This document shows, piece after piece, positions 5,738 to 7,217 of a stretch of DNA of 7,217 nt (position 1 is its first letter; each line of letters starts with the position of its first letter). The notes beneath the pieces were generated by a model. It was not told where the DNA came from and made no database searches. It saw only the letters and a program-made list of their open reading frames with translations. The position numbers were made by a program, and so were the translations under genes. Source of the stretch: Pseudomonadota bacterium (GTDB lineage: Bacteria > Pseudomonadota > Alphaproteobacteria > Sphingomonadales > Sphingomonadaceae); the NCBI GenBank assembly GCA_023386515.1, contig JAEWJQ010000200.1:1-7217 (forward strand), written 5' to 3'.

Positions 5738-7072
5738 ATGACCGTGACCCGTTTCGCCCCCTCGCCGACCGGCCGCCTGCACGTCGGCAACATCCGCACC
5801 GCGCTGCACAGCTGGATGCTGGCACAGCGCGACGGCGGCCGGTTCGTGCTGCGCATCGACGACACCGACGCCGAGCGATCGGAAGAGCGCTACGTCGAGG
5901 CGATCCGCGCCGACCTCGCCTGGCTCGGCCTCGATGCGGACGTCGAGGTGCGCCAGTCGCAGCGCTTCGCGCTCTACCAGGCGCGCTTCGATGCCCTGCT
6001 CGCCGCTGAGCGCATCTATCCGGCCTATGAGACGGCGCAGGAGCTCGATCTCAAGCGCAAGATCCTGCTCGGTCGCGGCCTGCCGCCGGTCTACGACCGC
6101 GCCGCGCTGCAACTCAGCGAAGCGGAGCGGGCGCAGCTGGAGGCGGACGGGGTGCGGCCGCACTGGCGGTTCAAGCTCGACCATGACGCGCCGATCGTCT
6201 GGGACGATCTGATCCGCGGCCCGCAGCAGTTCGACCCTCGGACGATGAGCGATCCGGTCATCCGCCGCGTGGACGGGTCGTGGCTGTACATGCTGCCGTC
6301 GGCGATCGACGACGCCGATCTCGGGATCACCCATGTCGTGCGCGGCGAGGACCATGTCTCCAACACCGCGCTGCAGCTGCAGATGTTCGCGGCGATGGGC
6401 GTCGCCCCGCCCGCCTTCGCGCACGAGGCGCTGCTGACCGGCAGCGAGGGCAAATTGTCGAAGCGGCTCGGCTCGCTCGGCGTCGACCATTTCCGCGACG
6501 CGGGGATCGAGCCGCAGGCGGTGATCGCGCTGCTCGCCCGGATCGGCACCAGCGACCCGGTCGAGCCGCTGGTCGACCCCGCACCGCTGATCGCGGCGCT
6601 CGACTTCGCCCGTTTCGGCCGGGCGCCGGCGCGGTTCGACGAGGCGGAGCTGGCGCAGGTCAATGCGCGTATCGTCCATCAGCTGCCGCATGCGGCGGTC
6701 GCCGGCCGGCTGCCCGAAGGCATGGGCGCGGCGGAATGGGAAGCGGTGCGCCCCAACCTGACCCGCGTCGCCGATGCCGGCGACTGGTGGCAGGTGATCG
6801 AGGGGCCGGTGACGGCGCCCGACTCCGATGCCGATACCCGCGCCTATCTGGCCGCCGCTGCGGAAGCGGCCGCGGCGATCGACTGGGCGAGCGACCCCTG
6901 GCACGCGCTGACCGACCGGCTGAAGCAGGCGACCGGTCGCAAGGGCAAGGCGCTGTTCCTGCCGTTGCGCCAGGCGCGGACCGGCCGCGACCAGGGGCCG
7001 GACATGGCGGCGCTGCTGCCGCTGATCGGCCGGACGCGCGCGGTCGAGCGGCTGCGCCGCGCCGCCGGCTGA
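5738..7072 (+). CDS. gltX: Glutamyl-tRNA synthetase (short alphaproteobacterial form)
   Basis: A class I aminoacyl-tRNA synthetase that attaches glutamate to tRNA. The 444-residue protein has the Rossmann catalytic domain with APSPTGRLHVGNIRTAL (7-23), where HVGN is the HIGH signature. It also has RIDDTDAERS (39-48), GITHVVRGEDHVSNT (196-210) and the KMSKS-equivalent KLSKR (239-243). A helical anticodon-binding region ends in LFLPLRQARTGRDQGPDM. The zinc-binding cysteines of the E. coli enzyme are absent (YPAYET at 94-99). ATG 5738 is preferred because it begins the conserved part; an in-frame ATG at 5708 would add ten residues, and neither has a clear ribosome binding site. Many Alphaproteobacteria carry two GltX proteins, and this short type often charges tRNA-Gln for later amidation. 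That specificity is inferred. Gln-tRNA synthetase and truncated GluQ are ruled out by length and motifs. Confidence 0.93.
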   Translation: MTVTRFAPSPTGRLHVGNIRTALHSWMLAQRDGGRFVLRIDDTDAERSEERYVEAIRADLAWLGLDADVEVRQSQRFALYQARFDALLAAERIYPAYETAQELDLKRKILLGRGLPPVYDRAALQLSEAERAQLEADGVRPHWRFKLDHDAPIVWDDLIRGPQQFDPRTMSDPVIRRVDGSWLYMLPSAIDDADLGITHVVRGEDHVSNTALQLQMFAAMGVAPPAFAHEALLTGSEGKLSKRLGSLGVDHFRDAGIEPQAVIALLARIGTSDPVEPLVDPAPLIAALDFARFGRAPARFDEAELAQVNARIVHQLPHAAVAGRLPEGMGAAEWEAVRPNLTRVADAGDWWQVIEGPVTAPDSDADTRAYLAAAAEAAAAIDWASDPWHALTDRLKQATGRKGKALFLPLRQARTGRDQGPDMAALLPLIGRTRAVERLRRAAG

Positions 7073-7076
7073 GGCA

Positions 7077-7094
7077 AAGTTCTCGAAGTTCGCG
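7077..7094 (+). repeat. Short tandem repeat after gltX
   Basis: AAGTTCTCG and AAGTTCGCG stand head to tail, differing at one base, five bases after the gltX stop codon and 16 bases ahead of the -35 box of the next gene. Two direct 9-bp units in this place could be an activator site, but two copies are also within chance. Confidence 0.3.
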
Positions 7095-7110
7095 CACAGA
7101 CGGACGCAAC

Positions 7111-7138
7111 TTGACCCGCGCGATGCATGATGTAACAT
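7111..7138 (+). promoter_or_regulatory. Sigma70-type promoter of the right-edge gene
   Basis: TTGACC (7111-7116) and TAACAT (7133-7138) are 16 bases apart, a good housekeeping promoter match about 50 bases before the start at 7188. The expected transcript would have a leader of about 40 bases. Confidence 0.6.
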
Positions 7139-7140
7139 CA
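7128..7140. promoter_or_regulatory. Operator-like palindrome over the -10 box
   Basis: TGATGT-A-ACATCA is a perfect 6-1-6 palindrome that wholly covers the -10 hexamer at 7133-7138. A protein bound here would block polymerase, so a repressor site is the simplest reading. The regulator is unknown; a metal-responsive factor is one possibility but the sequence is not a clear Fur box. Confidence 0.45.
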
Positions 7141-7187
7141 CACTAATCAGAGGAGATACGTCACGCCATCATAACGGGAGAGGGTTC

Positions 7188-7217
7188 ATGTACGCCGACC
7201 GCTACGCCAAGCCGACC
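7188..7217 (+). CDS. Start of an unidentified gene, cut by the window edge
   Basis: Ten codons are visible, MYADRYAKPT, beginning at an ATG with a strong purine-rich ribosome binding site, GGGAGAGGG (7176-7184), three bases upstream. The promoter at 7111-7138 and its palindrome lie in front, so this is very likely a real, independently regulated gene. Ten residues do not allow a firm identification. From memory, some sphingomonad TonB energy transducers begin in a similar way (MYADRY), but this is a weak recollection and I give no symbol. Confidence 0.7.
   Translation, partial: MYADRYAKPT

Noticed and set aside
4776..5741. Plus-strand frame opposite prs
   Set aside because: Antisense shadow of the fully conserved prs.
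5630..7141. 503-codon minus-strand frame opposite gltX
   Set aside because: Long only because high GC content removes stop codons; gltX has intact catalytic motifs on the plus strand.
1..7217. Mobile element, prophage, CRISPR or defence system
   Set aside because: No transposase, integrase, direct repeats with spacers, or defence domain could be seen; all identified genes are core or pigment functions with uniform base composition.

Overview
This 7.2-kb, GC-rich window reads as chromosomal core DNA of an alphaproteobacterium, most likely a sphingomonad (Sphingomonas or a close relative). Three things point there: a CrtZ-type carotenoid hydroxylase, the short glutamyl-tRNA synthetase form common as a second GltX in Alphaproteobacteria, and a sucC without an adjacent sucD. 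The taxon is inferred from protein character and gene content, not from a search.

Layout, left to right. Positions 1-348 hold no convincing gene but several hairpins, including a strong intrinsic terminator (233-265) that closes the leftward etfBA operon. etfA (349-1278) and etfB (1275-2021) lie on the minus strand with a 4-base overlap. A 198-bp gap with hairpins separates them from sucC (2220-3419), also on the minus strand. From the sucC start, transcription diverges to crtZ (3552-4094), followed 24 bases later by a single-domain PilZ gene (4119-4451). A 246-bp gap full of hairpins lies between the convergent PilZ gene and prs (4698-5633, minus). prs in turn diverges from gltX (5738-7072, plus) across a 104-bp region with a perfect 13-bp palindrome. 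At the right edge a new plus-strand gene starts at 7188, behind a good promoter and ribosome binding site. A second perfect 13-bp palindrome covers that promoter's -10 box.

Functionally the window is housekeeping plus pigment. EtfAB passes electrons from flavin dehydrogenases towards ubiquinone. SucC is the beta subunit of succinyl-CoA synthetase in the TCA cycle. Prs makes PRPP for nucleotide, His and Trp synthesis. GltX charges tRNA with glutamate. CrtZ hydroxylates carotenoid rings, and the PilZ protein is a probable cyclic-di-GMP receptor. I found no mobile element, CRISPR array, tRNA or rRNA. I do not see a new multi-gene system. The points most worth a second look are the palindromes in two promoter regions, the crtZ-pilZ pairing with its hairpin-occluded start, the sucC/etfBA linkage, and the large inverted repeat across the prs stop codon.
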